The notes beneath the pieces are model-generated. The model saw nothing but the letters and a program-made list of their open reading frames with translations. It made no database searches and had not been told where the DNA came from. A stretch of DNA of 64,000 bases from Agrobacterium pusense (GTDB lineage Bacteria > Pseudomonadota > Alphaproteobacteria > Rhizobiales > Rhizobiaceae): the NCBI RefSeq assembly GCF_900102105.1, contig NZ_FNBB01000002.1, forward strand, positions 248,001 to 312,000, in the 5' to 3' direction. A program made the position numbers and the translations under genes. Of this stretch, positions 37,531 through 48,990 are shown in pieces. Numbering within the stretch: position 1 is the stretch's first letter; each line of letters begins with the position of its first letter.

Positions 37531-38397
37531 ATGAAGCATGTAGGGTCTGGTGCAATGAAGGGTACGATGCGGGGGATCGCCGTTTCGTTGATGTTGGTCG
37601 GCGCGAGCGTCGTCGTCACTGCCTGCCAGTCCGATCCGGATATCGACATCACCAAGCTCGGCGTGGAGACCGATCCGCCTGACGTTCTGTACAAGCAAGC
37701 GCTGGCGAACATGAACAAAGGCAATATGACGGAAGCCTCACGCAAGTTCGAGGCGATTGACAAGCAGTACCCCTTCACCGAATGGGGCCAGAAGGCGCTT
37801 GTCATGCAGACCTTCATTGCCACGCGCACCAACAAGAACGATGTGGCAATCACCACCGGTAGCCGTTTCCTGCGGCAATATCCGCGTTCCAAGGACGCCG
37901 CTTACGTTCAGTACATGATCGGTCTTGCCTATTCGAAGCAGATTTCCGACGTCACGCAGGACCAGCGCGCCGCGCAGCGCACAGTTGAGGCGATGAACAA
38001 GGTCGTCAACGATTATCCCGATTCGGAATATGTCGCGGATGCGCAGGCCAAGATCCGTTTCGCCCGCGATCAGCTTGCCGGCCGCGAAATGCAGGTCGGT
38101 CGTTATTACCTTGAGCGCAAGGAATATCTCGCCGCCGTGTCGCGTTTCCGCATTGTCGTCGAGCAGTACCAGAACACCAACCAGATCGAGGAAGCGCTGG
38201 CGCGTCTGACGGAAGCCTATTACGCGATGGGCCTGGTGGACGAAGCGCAGACTGCGGCTGCCGTTCTCGGCAACAACTATCCCGACAGCCAATGGTATGC
38301 GGATTCCTACAAGCTGCTGAAGGGCCAGGGCCTGGAGCCGCGTGAGAATAAGGGGTCCTGGATTTCGCGCGCCGGCAAGAAGCTCATCGGCGCCTGA
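37531..38397 (+). CDS. bamD: Outer membrane assembly lipoprotein BamD
   Basis: Essential lipoprotein of the BAM machine (formerly ComL). The 288-residue precursor has a lipobox VVVTAC (Cys about 32), then a run of TPR-type repeats with the family residues NKGNMTEASRKFEAIDKQYPFTEWG split around 63-88, YPRSKDAAYVQYMIGLAY and YYLERKEYLAAVSRF. An internal ATG at 37555 would give a more usual 24-residue signal peptide and has AGGG before it, so the start is uncertain by 8 codons. It probably shares a transcript with recN, 15 bases downstream. Confidence 0.93.
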   Translation: MKHVGSGAMKGTMRGIAVSLMLVGASVVVTACQSDPDIDITKLGVETDPPDVLYKQALANMNKGNMTEASRKFEAIDKQYPFTEWGQKALVMQTFIATRTNKNDVAITTGSRFLRQYPRSKDAAYVQYMIGLAYSKQISDVTQDQRAAQRTVEAMNKVVNDYPDSEYVADAQAKIRFARDQLAGREMQVGRYYLERKEYLAAVSRFRIVVEQYQNTNQIEEALARLTEAYYAMGLVDEAQTAAAVLGNNYPDSQWYADSYKLLKGQGLEPRENKGSWISRAGKKLIGA

Positions 38398-38412
38398 GAC
38401 GGGGCATAGGCC

Positions 38413-40086
38413 ATGCTGGTCCAGCTCTCAATTCGCGATATTGTTCTCATCGAAAGGCTCGACCTCGGTTTCGAGGCGGGCCTTTCCGTGTTGACGGGCG
38501 AGACGGGTGCGGGCAAATCCATTCTTCTCGATAGTCTCTCGCTGGCGCTTGGCGGCCGCGGCGATGGCGGCCTTGTGCGCCACGGGGAGGAAAAGGGGCA
38601 GGTCACCGCGACTTTCGAGGTGCCGAACAATCATCCGACACGGCTTCTCCTGCGCGAAAACGGTCTCGATGACGATGGCGACCTGATTTTCCGCCGCGTG
38701 CAATCTTCCGACGGGCGCACCAAGGCCTATATCAACGATCAGGCCATCAGCGTGCAGATGATGCGCCAGCTTGGTCAGATGCTGGTCGAGATTCACGGCC
38801 AGCATGATGATCGTGCGCTTGTCGATACGGATGCGCACCGCACGCTGCTGGATGCCTTTGCCGGGCTGAGCGAAGAGGCTCGCGCTGTTCAGGCATTCTA
38901 TCGCACCTGGAAAGATGCTGACCGGGCCTTAAAGACGCATCGCGCAAAAGTCGAGGCTGCGGCGCGCGAGGCGGATTACCTGCGCTCTTCCGTCGAGGAA
39001 TTGGAAGCTCTTTCGCCGCGCGATGGCGAGGAGGATGAACTGGCCGAACGCCGGGCGGTGATGCAAAAATCCGAACGCATCGCTGGCGATATTGCTGAAG
39101 CCAGCGAATTCCTGAACGGCAATGCTTCGCCCGTGCCTGTCATAGCATCCATGATGCGGCGTCTGGAGCGCAAGAGCCACGAGGCTCCCGGCCTGCTGGA
39201 AGACACCGTGCAATTGCTGGATGCCGCGCTGGACAATCTTTCCAATGCGCAGATGGAAGTGGAAGCGGCGCTGCGCCGCACAGAATTCGATCCGCGCGAG
39301 CTGGAGCGGGTGGAGGAGCGGCTGTTCGCGTTGCGCGCCGCCGGACGCAAATATAATGTCGCCGTGCCAGACCTCCCCGCTCTCGCCGAAAAAATGGTGG
39401 CCGATCTCGCCGATCTCGACGCCGGCGAAGAAAAGCTTGGCAAGCTCGAGGCCAATCTCGGCGTCGTGAAGGCTGATTTTGACCGTGCCGCGCAGTCGCT
39501 TTCCGACAAACGCCGTAATGCAGCGGAAGCGCTTTCCAACGCTGTCATGGCCGAGCTTCCGGCGTTGAAGCTGGAGCGGGCGCGGTTTACCGTCGAGGTC
39601 ACCTCCGATCCCGAGCAGGCGACGGCCGACGGCATCGACACGGTGGAATTCCACGTGCAGACCAACCCGGGCACGCGCCCAGGTCCGATCATGAAGGTCG
39701 CATCAGGCGGCGAATTGTCTCGCTTCCTGCTGGCGCTGAAAGTGGCGCTGGCGGATCGCGGTTCGGCACCGACTCTGGTGTTCGACGAAATCGACACGGG
39801 TGTCGGTGGCGCGGTGGCGGATGCCATCGGCCAGCGGCTGCGCCGCCTGTCCAAAACCGTGCAGGTCCTTTCCGTCACCCATGCGCCGCAGGTGGCGGCA
39901 CGGGCGGCGACCCATCTTCTCATTTCAAAGGGTCCGTCCGGCGACGGCAGCGAGCGTATCGCCACGCGCGTCGCCACGATGGAGCCGCAGCACCGCACCG
40001 AAGAGATTGCCCGTATGCTTGCTGGCGCGTCCGTGACGGACGAGGCGAGGGCTGCTGCCGCTCGTCTTCTCGCAGCCAAGGACTGA
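38413..40086 (+). CDS. recN: DNA repair protein RecN
   Basis: SMC-like ATPase acting early in double-strand break repair. The 557-residue protein has Walker A GETGAGKSILLDSL near 28-41, a long coiled-coil middle (about 155-370) rich in Glu/Arg/Ala, and a C-terminal head with the ABC signature ASGGELSRF near 431-439 and Walker B TLVFDEIDTGVGG near 454-466. No LexA-like box is evident just upstream, since the gene follows bamD almost directly. The bamD-recN-ligA order is common in alphaproteobacteria. Confidence 0.96.
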   Translation: MLVQLSIRDIVLIERLDLGFEAGLSVLTGETGAGKSILLDSLSLALGGRGDGGLVRHGEEKGQVTATFEVPNNHPTRLLLRENGLDDDGDLIFRRVQSSDGRTKAYINDQAISVQMMRQLGQMLVEIHGQHDDRALVDTDAHRTLLDAFAGLSEEARAVQAFYRTWKDADRALKTHRAKVEAAAREADYLRSSVEELEALSPRDGEEDELAERRAVMQKSERIAGDIAEASEFLNGNASPVPVIASMMRRLERKSHEAPGLLEDTVQLLDAALDNLSNAQMEVEAALRRTEFDPRELERVEERLFALRAAGRKYNVAVPDLPALAEKMVADLADLDAGEEKLGKLEANLGVVKADFDRAAQSLSDKRRNAAEALSNAVMAELPALKLERARFTVEVTSDPEQATADGIDTVEFHVQTNPGTRPGPIMKVASGGELSRFLLALKVALADRGSAPTLVFDEIDTGVGGAVADAIGQRLRRLSKTVQVLSVTHAPQVAARAATHLLISKGPSGDGSERIATRVATMEPQHRTEEIARMLAGASVTDEARAAAARLLAAKD

Positions 40087-40184
40087 CCCTTCGCGGCAAT
40101 GCCAGTGCAGTGCCTTTCGGCATTGTGAGTCCAGCGGCAAAACTGTTTTTAATGTTTGTTATTTCGGCTAAAAGCGTTCGGTAA

Positions 40185-42377
<2,193 letters not shown>

Positions 42378-42441
42378 GGGGCCGTCATGGAAATATTGTC
42401 CTCTGCCGCTAGAGCTTTGTGCCTGAGACGGAGGATAAGGC

Positions 42442-43335
42442 ATGGATGACCGCATCGTCGTCAGCGCAGAGCAGGTCCGGGCGCTGGTTGTCAGCCAGTT
42501 TCCTCAATGGGCGGCGTTAGATGTTCGGCCGGTGGAACTGAGCGGCTGGGACAATCGCAGTTTTCGCCTTGGCGATGAAATGCTCATCCGCATGCCGAGC
42601 GCCACCCGTTACGTGGCGCAGGTCGAGAAGGAGCATCGATGGCTGCCAACGCTAGCGCCTTTCCTGCCTTTTCCGATCCCTGCTCCAGTAGCGCTCGGGC
42701 AGCCGGGGCAGGGTTATCCGTTTCGTTGGTCGGTCTATCGCTGGCTCGAAGGGGAACCGCTTGCTCAGCATCTGGAGAAGGTCGATCTGTCGGTCATTGC
42801 CATTGATGTCGCCACGTTCTTGAGATCATTACATGAGGCGGATGCTGTGGATGGCCCGGTCGCAGGGGCGCATAACTTTCACCGCGGGGGCTCGCTTGCA
42901 GTCTATGACGGGGAAACGAAGGCCTCGGCGGCGCGGCTTGCCGGTGAGGTGGATCAGGCGCTGGCTATCGAGATATGGCAGCTTGCGCTTTCGAGCTATT
43001 GGCAAAAGCAGCGGGTGTGGGTGCATGGCGACATTGCCGAGGGCAATCTGCTGGTGAAGGATGGCAGGCTTTCGGCCGTCATCGACTTCGGCAGTTCCGG
43101 CGTAGGCGATCCGTCTTCTGATCTCATTCTCGCGTGGAATGTGCTTGATGCTGAAAGCCGGGCTGTTTTTCGCAGAGCGCTCGATCTGGATGAGGCCACA
43201 TGGCAGCGCGGGCGCGGGTGGGCCTTATGGAAGGCGCTGATCGTTCTGGATGCCGAGCGCGGCCGTAACGAAAAAATGGCCGAATGGTCGCGCCGGACCA
43301 TTCGGGAAGTGTTTGCCGACCACTTGCGCAGCTAA
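42442..43335 (+). CDS. Aminoglycoside phosphotransferase (APH)-family small-molecule kinase
   Basis: A 297-residue protein of the APH/choline-kinase fold. VELSGWDNRSFRLGDEMLIRMPS near 31-53 is the nucleotide-binding N-lobe, YRWLEGEP near 96-103 the hinge, WVHGDIAEGNLLV near 193-205 the catalytic loop (Brenner motif H-x-D), and VIDFGSSGVGDPSSDL near 212-227 the metal-binding loop. Family members in proteobacteria phosphorylate many alcohols, and resistance activity is not implied. GGAGG precedes the ATG. It starts 64 bases after ligA. Confidence 0.88.
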   Translation: MDDRIVVSAEQVRALVVSQFPQWAALDVRPVELSGWDNRSFRLGDEMLIRMPSATRYVAQVEKEHRWLPTLAPFLPFPIPAPVALGQPGQGYPFRWSVYRWLEGEPLAQHLEKVDLSVIAIDVATFLRSLHEADAVDGPVAGAHNFHRGGSLAVYDGETKASAARLAGEVDQALAIEIWQLALSSYWQKQRVWVHGDIAEGNLLVKDGRLSAVIDFGSSGVGDPSSDLILAWNVLDAESRAVFRRALDLDEATWQRGRGWALWKALIVLDAERGRNEKMAEWSRRTIREVFADHLRS

Positions 43336-43339
43336 CCGA

Positions 43340-43873
43340 CTATCGAAGTCGCGCCATCACGTGGGCATCAACGTATTTGCCATCTCGATAGGCGTCGTTG
43401 CGCAGGGTGCCTTCAAGTTCAAAACCGAATTTCTCGTAAAGCCGGATCGCGGGGAGATTGTCGGTGAAGACGTTGAGTTCGATGCGGCGGATATCGTGCC
43501 AATTATCGGCGGTGTCGATCAAAGCCGCCAGAATATATGTTCCGACACCTCTGCCGGCAAAATCGTCGTGGACACTGATTACCAGATCGGCGATGTGGGA
43601 CTGTCTTCCTGCCCTGCGGAACAGTCCTGCATTGGCAACGATCTTTCCCCGCCATTCGCCAACGATGGCGATATCGTTTGGGCCGCGGTTCTCCATCGAT
43701 TTTCGTGTTTTTTCAACCGACTGAAATGGTTGTCGAAGCGTGCCGTGACGGACGCCGGGCAGGTTGAACATTTCTGTCAGGGCTTCAGCGTCGTCCAGAC
43801 GCGCGGCGCGCAGGACGACTTCATTCAAGCTGAATTGCGAATCTTCATTATCGGCAAATTTCACAGTCTGCAT
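43340..43873 (-). CDS. GNAT-family N-acetyltransferase
   Basis: A 177-residue GCN5-related acetyltransferase. The acetyl-CoA loop is HDDFAGRGVGTYIL near 102-115 (R/Q-x-x-G-x-G/A motif A), and the C-terminal KFGFELEGTLRNDAYRDGKYVDAHVM is the RimJ/PhnO-like end with the Y-x-K-x-G-F pattern. The ATG follows GGAGACAGG. It converges with the APH-family gene, their ends four bases apart. Substrate unknown; it may be protein N-terminal or small amines. Confidence 0.85.
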   Translation of the reverse strand: MQTVKFADNEDSQFSLNEVVLRAARLDDAEALTEMFNLPGVRHGTLRQPFQSVEKTRKSMENRGPNDIAIVGEWRGKIVANAGLFRRAGRQSHIADLVISVHDDFAGRGVGTYILAALIDTADNWHDIRRIELNVFTDNLPAIRLYEKFGFELEGTLRNDAYRDGKYVDAHVMARLR

Positions 43874-44052
43874 GCCTGTCTCCTTGGGCGTATGGGAGCA
43901 GGAGTGCGAACCCTGCTCGACTGGCAGGGTGGAAATGGATCGCTTAACGCGACGACATACCTTCCCCTGCCGGGTGGCCGGTGATGGTGTGACGACGGGT
44001 GGTGTTCTGCTTCGCGATCATGGGCGCACAATGCTTTTGCCGTGTAATTCTG

Positions 44053-44982
44053 TCAAGCAGGTGCGTTGCGCAGCAGGCTTCTGAGTTTTGACGGCAGCCT
44101 GCCGTCGATCGCCGCGAGACCCGCAGCAATCATCGCCATGCCGGCGAAGTGCTTCATTTCCAGTTGCTCCCCTAGAAGCAGGGAACCGAGCAGGATGGCG
44201 CTGACGGGGATGAGGAAGGTGACGAGGGCAAGGTTGGTGGCGCCGGCGCTGGCAAGAATGCGGAAGAAAATGAGATAGGCGAGCGCCGTCGAGAGCAGTG
44301 CGATGCCGACAAGCGCGCCCCACGTGCCGAGGCTCGGCATGGCGAGTGTCCATGGCTTGTCGATGAGAAGGGCGGCCGGGATCAGCATCAGTGCCGAAGA
44401 GGAAATCTGGCCGGTGGCGGTCATCAGCGGCGGCACACCCATGGCCTTGAAGCGGCGGCCGAATATGCCCGCGAAGGCATAAGAGATGGCCGCGCCGAGG
44501 ACGGCGATCTGGCCCCAGAGGCCGGATGAGCCGGTAAAGGCGGCGGGGCCGATCATGGTCGCCACGCCGGCAAAGCCGACCAATACGCCGGTCAGCTTAT
44601 TGCCGGTCATCTTTTCATCAGTGGTGAGAAAATGCGCGACGATAACCGTGAAGAGCGGCGTTGTGGCATTGAGGATCGAAGCCAGTCCGCTGGCAATATG
44701 GGTCTGGCCCCAGACGATCAGGCAGAAGGGAATGATGTTATTTAGAAGGCCCATGCCGAAAAAGGCGCGCCACACCGCCCATTGCCTCGGCAGGCGAAGG
44801 CCCATGATGCGGCAGACGATCTGAAGCGCGATTGCCGCAAGGGTAACACGCAGTGCGACGATGGTGACGGGAGGTAGCTCCTTGACCGCAACACCGATGA
44901 AAAAGAACGATCCGCCCCACAGGAGCGAAAGCGCGACGAGCATCGCCCATTCGCGGGCATCCATCTGTTTCTGTATCGCCAT
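44053..44982 (-). CDS. EamA (DMT) family transporter
   Basis: Inner-membrane carrier of 309 residues with ten hydrophobic spans in two EamA repeats (LSLLWGGSFFFIGVAVKELPP near 17-37; GLWGQIAVLGAAISYAFAGIFGRR near 150-173). The second-half glycine-rich VGIALLSTALAYLIFF is the repeated EamA core. The start at 44982 was chosen over two upstream ATGs because GGAG lies 7 bases ahead. It is divergent from a LysR regulator (198-base gap), a layout that suggests regulation by it. Substrate unknown. Confidence 0.87.
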   Translation of the reverse strand: MAIQKQMDAREWAMLVALSLLWGGSFFFIGVAVKELPPVTIVALRVTLAAIALQIVCRIMGLRLPRQWAVWRAFFGMGLLNNIIPFCLIVWGQTHIASGLASILNATTPLFTVIVAHFLTTDEKMTGNKLTGVLVGFAGVATMIGPAAFTGSSGLWGQIAVLGAAISYAFAGIFGRRFKAMGVPPLMTATGQISSSALMLIPAALLIDKPWTLAMPSLGTWGALVGIALLSTALAYLIFFRILASAGATNLALVTFLIPVSAILLGSLLLGEQLEMKHFAGMAMIAAGLAAIDGRLPSKLRSLLRNAPA

Positions 44983-45179
44983 TATCATCTCCAACGCATG
45001 AGCATCGACATGATCGCAGACGGGATCCCCGCCATCCACCCGATATTGGTTGAGTAAATCTCAAGCTCGGAGGTGATGGGTTTTCACGTCGCTCTGTGTC
45101 TTGTTGCGTTCATTTACTCTCTGTTTTATGATGTTTTCAAACGATTGTTTCTCGTTCGATAATTGAGTTGAGCTAAATC

Positions 45180-46082
45180 ATGTCCGCCGAACTCCCGTCT
45201 CTGAAAGGGCTGCAGGCCTTCGAGGCCGCAGCGCGCTATCGCAGCGTCACGCTTGCCTCCAACGAGTTGAATGTCACGCCCGGCGCCGTCAGTCTGCAAA
45301 TCCGGGAGCTGGAGGCGCGGCTTGGTGTGCAATTGTTTTTTCGCAAGCCGCGTAGCATCCAGCTGACGCGCGAGGGGGAGCGTTATTACGGCGCGCTCCG
45401 CACCGCTTTCCGGATGATGCGCGAGGCGACGGCGGAGCTGACAGCGCGGTCTGAGATCACCGTTTTGACGCTGAGCTGCACACCGACCTTCGCCGTCCAA
45501 TGGCTGATGCCGCGATTGCCCGCCTTCCAGCAGCAGCACCCGCAGGTGGATGTGCGCATCAGCGTCACGAACCGATTGGTGGATTTTTCGAGGGACGACG
45601 TCGATCTGGCCGTCCGGCACGGTTTCGGACGGTACGAAGGGCTTGAGAGCATCCGCTTCATTGATGACAGCACGTTGCCGGTCTGCTCGCCCCAGCTTCT
45701 TGAAAAATACGGCCCGCTACGGGAAGCGGGCGATCTGAAATCGGTCCCGCTGCTGCATGATGAAAACCGCAATGAATGGCGGCGCTGGCTGGAAGCGGCA
45801 GGTGCAGCGGAAGTCGACGCGTCCGGCGGCACCGTTTTCATCGACAGCAACGGCGCGCTGGATGCCGCCAAGGCCGGGCATGGCATTGCACTGACCCGGC
45901 GTTCGCTCGTTTCCCGCGAGCTTGCCGAAGGTGCATTGATTGCGCCATTCGGTAAGGACATGGCCAGCACGCTCGCCTATTTCCTCGTTTATCCCAGGCG
46001 TATGCTCGATAATCCCGATCTCGTGACGCTCATCGACTGGATGCTTTCGGAAGCGCATTCCAGCGAAGCCGGTTCTCTTTGA
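45180..46082 (+). CDS. LysR-type transcriptional regulator, GcvA-like
   Basis: A 300-residue LTTR. The helix-turn-helix is LKGLQAFEAAARYRSVTLAS near 7-26 with NVTPGAVSLQIRELEARLG near 31-49; the effector-binding domain follows from about 92. The HTH and the sequence FFRKPRSIQLTREGERY resemble GcvA-type activators (family knowledge). It is divergent from the EamA transporter and probably controls it. The intergenic stretch 44983-45179 contains no clear LysR box that I could define. Confidence 0.88.
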   Translation: MSAELPSLKGLQAFEAAARYRSVTLASNELNVTPGAVSLQIRELEARLGVQLFFRKPRSIQLTREGERYYGALRTAFRMMREATAELTARSEITVLTLSCTPTFAVQWLMPRLPAFQQQHPQVDVRISVTNRLVDFSRDDVDLAVRHGFGRYEGLESIRFIDDSTLPVCSPQLLEKYGPLREAGDLKSVPLLHDENRNEWRRWLEAAGAAEVDASGGTVFIDSNGALDAAKAGHGIALTRRSLVSRELAEGALIAPFGKDMASTLAYFLVYPRRMLDNPDLVTLIDWMLSEAHSSEAGSL

Positions 46083-46124
46083 GGCCGATCCGGTTTATGC
46101 CGGAAGAAACAACGGGAATCACTC

Positions 46125-46733
46125 TTGAAAACCATCGCCATCGACTTCGAAACCGCCAATGAAGAGCGGGGCAGCGCCTGCTCCGTCGGCCTTGCCTGGA
46201 TAGAAGACGGGGCGATCGTTCGTGTCGAGGAACGGCTGATCCGGCCGAAGGACATGCGGTTTTCGCCCTTCAACATCGCCGTGCACGGCATCCGCCCTGC
46301 CGATGTCGAGGATGCGCCGGAATTTCCCGAGGTGATGGAGGAGTTCATCGACGACTTCCATGGTGCGACGATGATAGCCCACAATGCCGCCTTTGATTTC
46401 AGCGTCATGCGCGCGTCCTTCGACAAATATCGACAGTCCTATCCCGATCTTTCCTATCTGTGCAGCGTCAAGATCGCCCGGCATGTCTGGCCCAATCTGG
46501 TGTCGCACAAGCTGAATGTGATCGCTCATCACCTTCAGCTGCGTTTCGTACACCATAATGCCGCGGAAGATGCCGTTGTCTGCGCGGCCGCGTCGATTGC
46601 GGCGGCCAAGGCATTGAGTGTTGCCCATATCCACGATCTGCCGGAGAAAATCGGCATGGTGGCCGGTCGACTTACCGCCACGGGCTACCAGCCGTGCAGC
46701 ATGAAAAAACGGCCTGCCGCCCGGGTTGCGTAA
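46125..46733 (+). CDS. DnaQ-like 3'-5' exonuclease (DEDDh)
   Basis: A 202-residue exonuclease of the RNase T/DnaQ superfamily. Motif ExoI IDFETAN is at about 5-11 (DxE), ExoII HNAAFDFSVM near 86-95 (D), and ExoIII HHNAAEDAVVC near 142-152 (H and D), giving a complete DEDDh set. The start is TTG, since no ATG lies nearby upstream; GGGA is the best ribosome-binding site. It is shorter than Pol III epsilon and lacks the tail that binds alpha, so it is more likely a repair or RNA-trimming enzyme. Stands alone. Confidence 0.85.
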   Translation: MKTIAIDFETANEERGSACSVGLAWIEDGAIVRVEERLIRPKDMRFSPFNIAVHGIRPADVEDAPEFPEVMEEFIDDFHGATMIAHNAAFDFSVMRASFDKYRQSYPDLSYLCSVKIARHVWPNLVSHKLNVIAHHLQLRFVHHNAAEDAVVCAAASIAAAKALSVAHIHDLPEKIGMVAGRLTATGYQPCSMKKRPAARVA

Positions 46734-46779
46734 CGGTGGCTTCCACCTATGTTTGAAGCAGCGTAACGGAGAAGATGCG

Positions 46780-47271
46780 ATGACAAAGAAAACTCTGTCG
46801 GGCTTGTTTGCGGGCTTTCTGGTGTTGCTTCCGGTGACTGCGGCAAATTCGCAGGTGGTTGGCGAGGTCGGCGTCGACTGGATCGGCAATGATATCATGA
46901 TAGAGGCGATCGCTGATCCGAAGATCAAAGGCGTGACGTGCCATGTGACCTATTTCGAGCGTGGCGTCATCGACCGGCTGAAAAACGGCAACTGGTTCGA
47001 AGACCCCTCCAACAACGCCATTTCCTGCAGCCAGACCGGGCCGGTGGAGATTGGTGACATCAATCTTTCGAAGGGCGGCGAAGAGGTATTTCGGCAGGGG
47101 ATGTCGCTGGTCTGGAAGAAACTCGTCGTCAGCCGCGTCTACGACAAGGCCAATGATACGCTGATTTATCTGGTGCACGCGCGGGAACTGACCGATGGTT
47201 CCGCCAAGATGGCGATATCGACGGTGCCGCTCTATAACCAGCAGGTGACATGGGAAAAGGGCAAGCCGTAA
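46780..47271 (+). CDS. creA: CreA family periplasmic protein
   Basis: A 163-residue exported protein of the CreA family, function unknown. Signal peptide at about 1-24 (LFAGFLVLLPVTAANS), then the conserved VGEVGVDWIGNDIMIEAI, GVTCHVTYF and DPSNNAISC with the two family cysteines that could form a disulfide. The C-terminal LVVSRVYDKANDTLIYLVHAR is also conserved. The ATG has GGAGAAGATGCG before it. It converges with cheW, 36 bases apart. Confidence 0.92.
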   Translation: MTKKTLSGLFAGFLVLLPVTAANSQVVGEVGVDWIGNDIMIEAIADPKIKGVTCHVTYFERGVIDRLKNGNWFEDPSNNAISCSQTGPVEIGDINLSKGGEEVFRQGMSLVWKKLVVSRVYDKANDTLIYLVHARELTDGSAKMAISTVPLYNQQVTWEKGKP

Positions 47272-47307
47272 GGCTCGCCCCCGCAATTGCCATGTCGATG
47301 CCGGGGA

Positions 47308-47775
47308 TTACGCGGCTTCGCGCGCCAGTTCGTCGGCGATAACCGTATCGAGGTTGAGGAAGCAGACCATGCTTTTTTCCAACGCGACGATACCGCGGCA
47401 GAAGCTTCGCTGTTCTTCCGGAATGATATCGGGCGCGGGCTGCAGATCTTCGGAGCGGATGGTCATCATGTCGGAGACCTGTTCCACCAGAAGGCCGACC
47501 AGCTTGCCGCCGATATCGGTAACGATGATGGCGGAGCGCTCGGAGGGCTCGGTCATTTTCATGCCGAGGCGGCCGGCCATGTCGATGACGGGAATGACGG
47601 CGCCGCGCAGGTTGATGAGGCCGAGAACATAGGGCGGGGTGTGCGGCATCGGGGTCACCGGCGCCCAGCCGCGGATTTCGCGGATCGCCATGATATCGAT
47701 GCAGAATTCCTGATCGCCCAGATGAAAGGAAACGATTTCGAGATATGCGCCGGATTGCTTGATGGCGTTGGACAT
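47308..47775 (-). CDS. cheW: Chemotaxis coupling protein CheW
   Basis: Adaptor that links chemoreceptors to the CheA kinase. The 155-residue protein matches the family: YLEIVSFHLGDQEFCIDIMAIREI near 10-33, LGLINLRGAVIPVIDMAGRLG near 50-70, and VGLLVEQVSDMMTI near 93-106. The conserved Arg of NLRG that contacts receptors is present. The start at 47775 was chosen with GAGGAAA upstream. No other chemotaxis gene is in the window, so this is a cheW placed away from the main che cluster. Confidence 0.95.
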   Translation of the reverse strand: MSNAIKQSGAYLEIVSFHLGDQEFCIDIMAIREIRGWAPVTPMPHTPPYVLGLINLRGAVIPVIDMAGRLGMKMTEPSERSAIIVTDIGGKLVGLLVEQVSDMMTIRSEDLQPAPDIIPEEQRSFCRGIVALEKSMVCFLNLDTVIADELAREAA

Positions 47776-48001
47776 GACGGCAGGTTTCCTCTGATGGCTC
47801 TCTAACAGGCCCACGCAGGATTGAGCTTTATGCGGCGGCCGGAGAATGGACCGGGAGACATCATGTCGAGGCTTGAAAAGCCGCTGGGGTCATAATGCAT
47901 GGCAAGATTTTAAACTTTCCCTAACAATTCTCCATCTCGCCACGGCAAACTCCAGTATTTTACCGGTTTTCGACTGTGCGTGGACGGGCTATGATAGGAA
48001 C

Positions 48002-48160
48002 ATGAACGCGCTCGTTTCCCATCCTCTGAGGTTTATTCTGGCTGGACTTTCCGTGGTGGCTTCGCTTGCCGTCGTGCTTCTTGCGTTTGACGGTTGGGTG
48101 CGGCACGGCACCGATATTTTCCTTTCCGCCGTGCAGAGCGGTATCGCCTGGTGCCTGTGA
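48002..48160 (+). CDS. 52-residue single-span membrane protein
   Basis: A short open frame beginning MNALVSHPLRFILAGLSV and ending QSGIAWCL. It has one hydrophobic segment (about 10-30) followed by a polar patch and a second moderately hydrophobic end. The initiator lies after TAGGAAC. It sits alone between cheW and sco in a 526-base interval, on the plus strand. I do not recognise a family; a small membrane protein of unknown role is the honest call. Confidence 0.5.
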   Translation: MNALVSHPLRFILAGLSVVASLAVVLLAFDGWVRHGTDIFLSAVQSGIAWCL

Positions 48161-48301
48161 CGCCGCGCCGTCGTCGGGCTTTGTGACAAATCAGCGCGGT
48201 CGGCTCAAATACGGCCAGTTGATTTGCCGTCGCCGCCGTCCTTCGCTATCTGTCTGTCGGACGCCCGGACACGGCGCCGGCTTTCGGGGTAGGATTGGAC
48301 A

Positions 48302-48910
48302 ATGAGAAATATTCGCATCGTATTGTGGGCGGTCGTGATCGTTCTAGCCGGCGTCGTCAGCTGGCTGACGATCGAAATGACGAAGACCCGCGAGCAGATG
48401 GTGGAGACCGCCTATGGCGTGCCGTTCGAACTGACGGCTCAAACGGGTCAGCCGATTACCGAAAAAGCCTTTCAGGGCAAGCCGACAGCGCTGTTCTTCG
48501 GTTTCACCCATTGCCCGGAAGTCTGCCCGACGACCCTGTTCGAGCTGAATGGCTGGATGGAGAAGGTGGATCCGGCCGGCGACAAGCTGCAGGCCTATTT
48601 TGTTTCCGTCGATCCCGAGCGTGATACGCCTGAAATCATGCAGCAGTATGTGTCCAACGTGTCGAAGCGGATCACCGGCATTACCGGACCGGCCGACAAG
48701 ATTGCCGAGACGCTGAAAGGCTATCGCATCTATGCCAAAAAAGTGCCGGTGGATGAGAAGGACCCGAATGGCGATTACACCATGGATCACACGGCATCCG
48801 TTATCCTTCTCGATGCCAATGGCCGTTTTGCGGGAACGATCGCCTATGGTGAAAATCCCGATGTTGCCGAGCAGAAGCTTCAGAACCTGCTAAAGGGCGC
48901 GAAGGTTTAA
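48302..48910 (+). CDS. SCO1/SenC copper chaperone family protein
   Basis: Thioredoxin-fold metallochaperone for cytochrome oxidase Cu-A assembly or a related thiol-redox role. The 202 residues start with a membrane anchor (about 5-24, VLWAVVIVLAGVVSWL), then FGFTHCPEVCPTT near 72-84 with the copper-binding CxxxC, VSVDPERDTPE and MDHTASV near 160-166 with the metal-ligand His. All three copper ligands are therefore present. The gene has AGGA before its ATG and lies 80 bases before prmA. Confidence 0.94.
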   Translation: MRNIRIVLWAVVIVLAGVVSWLTIEMTKTREQMVETAYGVPFELTAQTGQPITEKAFQGKPTALFFGFTHCPEVCPTTLFELNGWMEKVDPAGDKLQAYFVSVDPERDTPEIMQQYVSNVSKRITGITGPADKIAETLKGYRIYAKKVPVDEKDPNGDYTMDHTASVILLDANGRFAGTIAYGENPDVAEQKLQNLLKGAKV

Positions 48911-48990
48911 TTGCGTTCGGCTTATTGGACTGAGTGCGGTTTTGTGGCAAAGGCAGATTGAACAGCCGAAGCCAGAGGAAACAGCCTGCC

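Noticed and set aside
47260-47281. Hairpin overlapping the creA stop as a terminator
   Set aside because: One mismatch in the stem and no T-run on either strand, so evidence is too weak.
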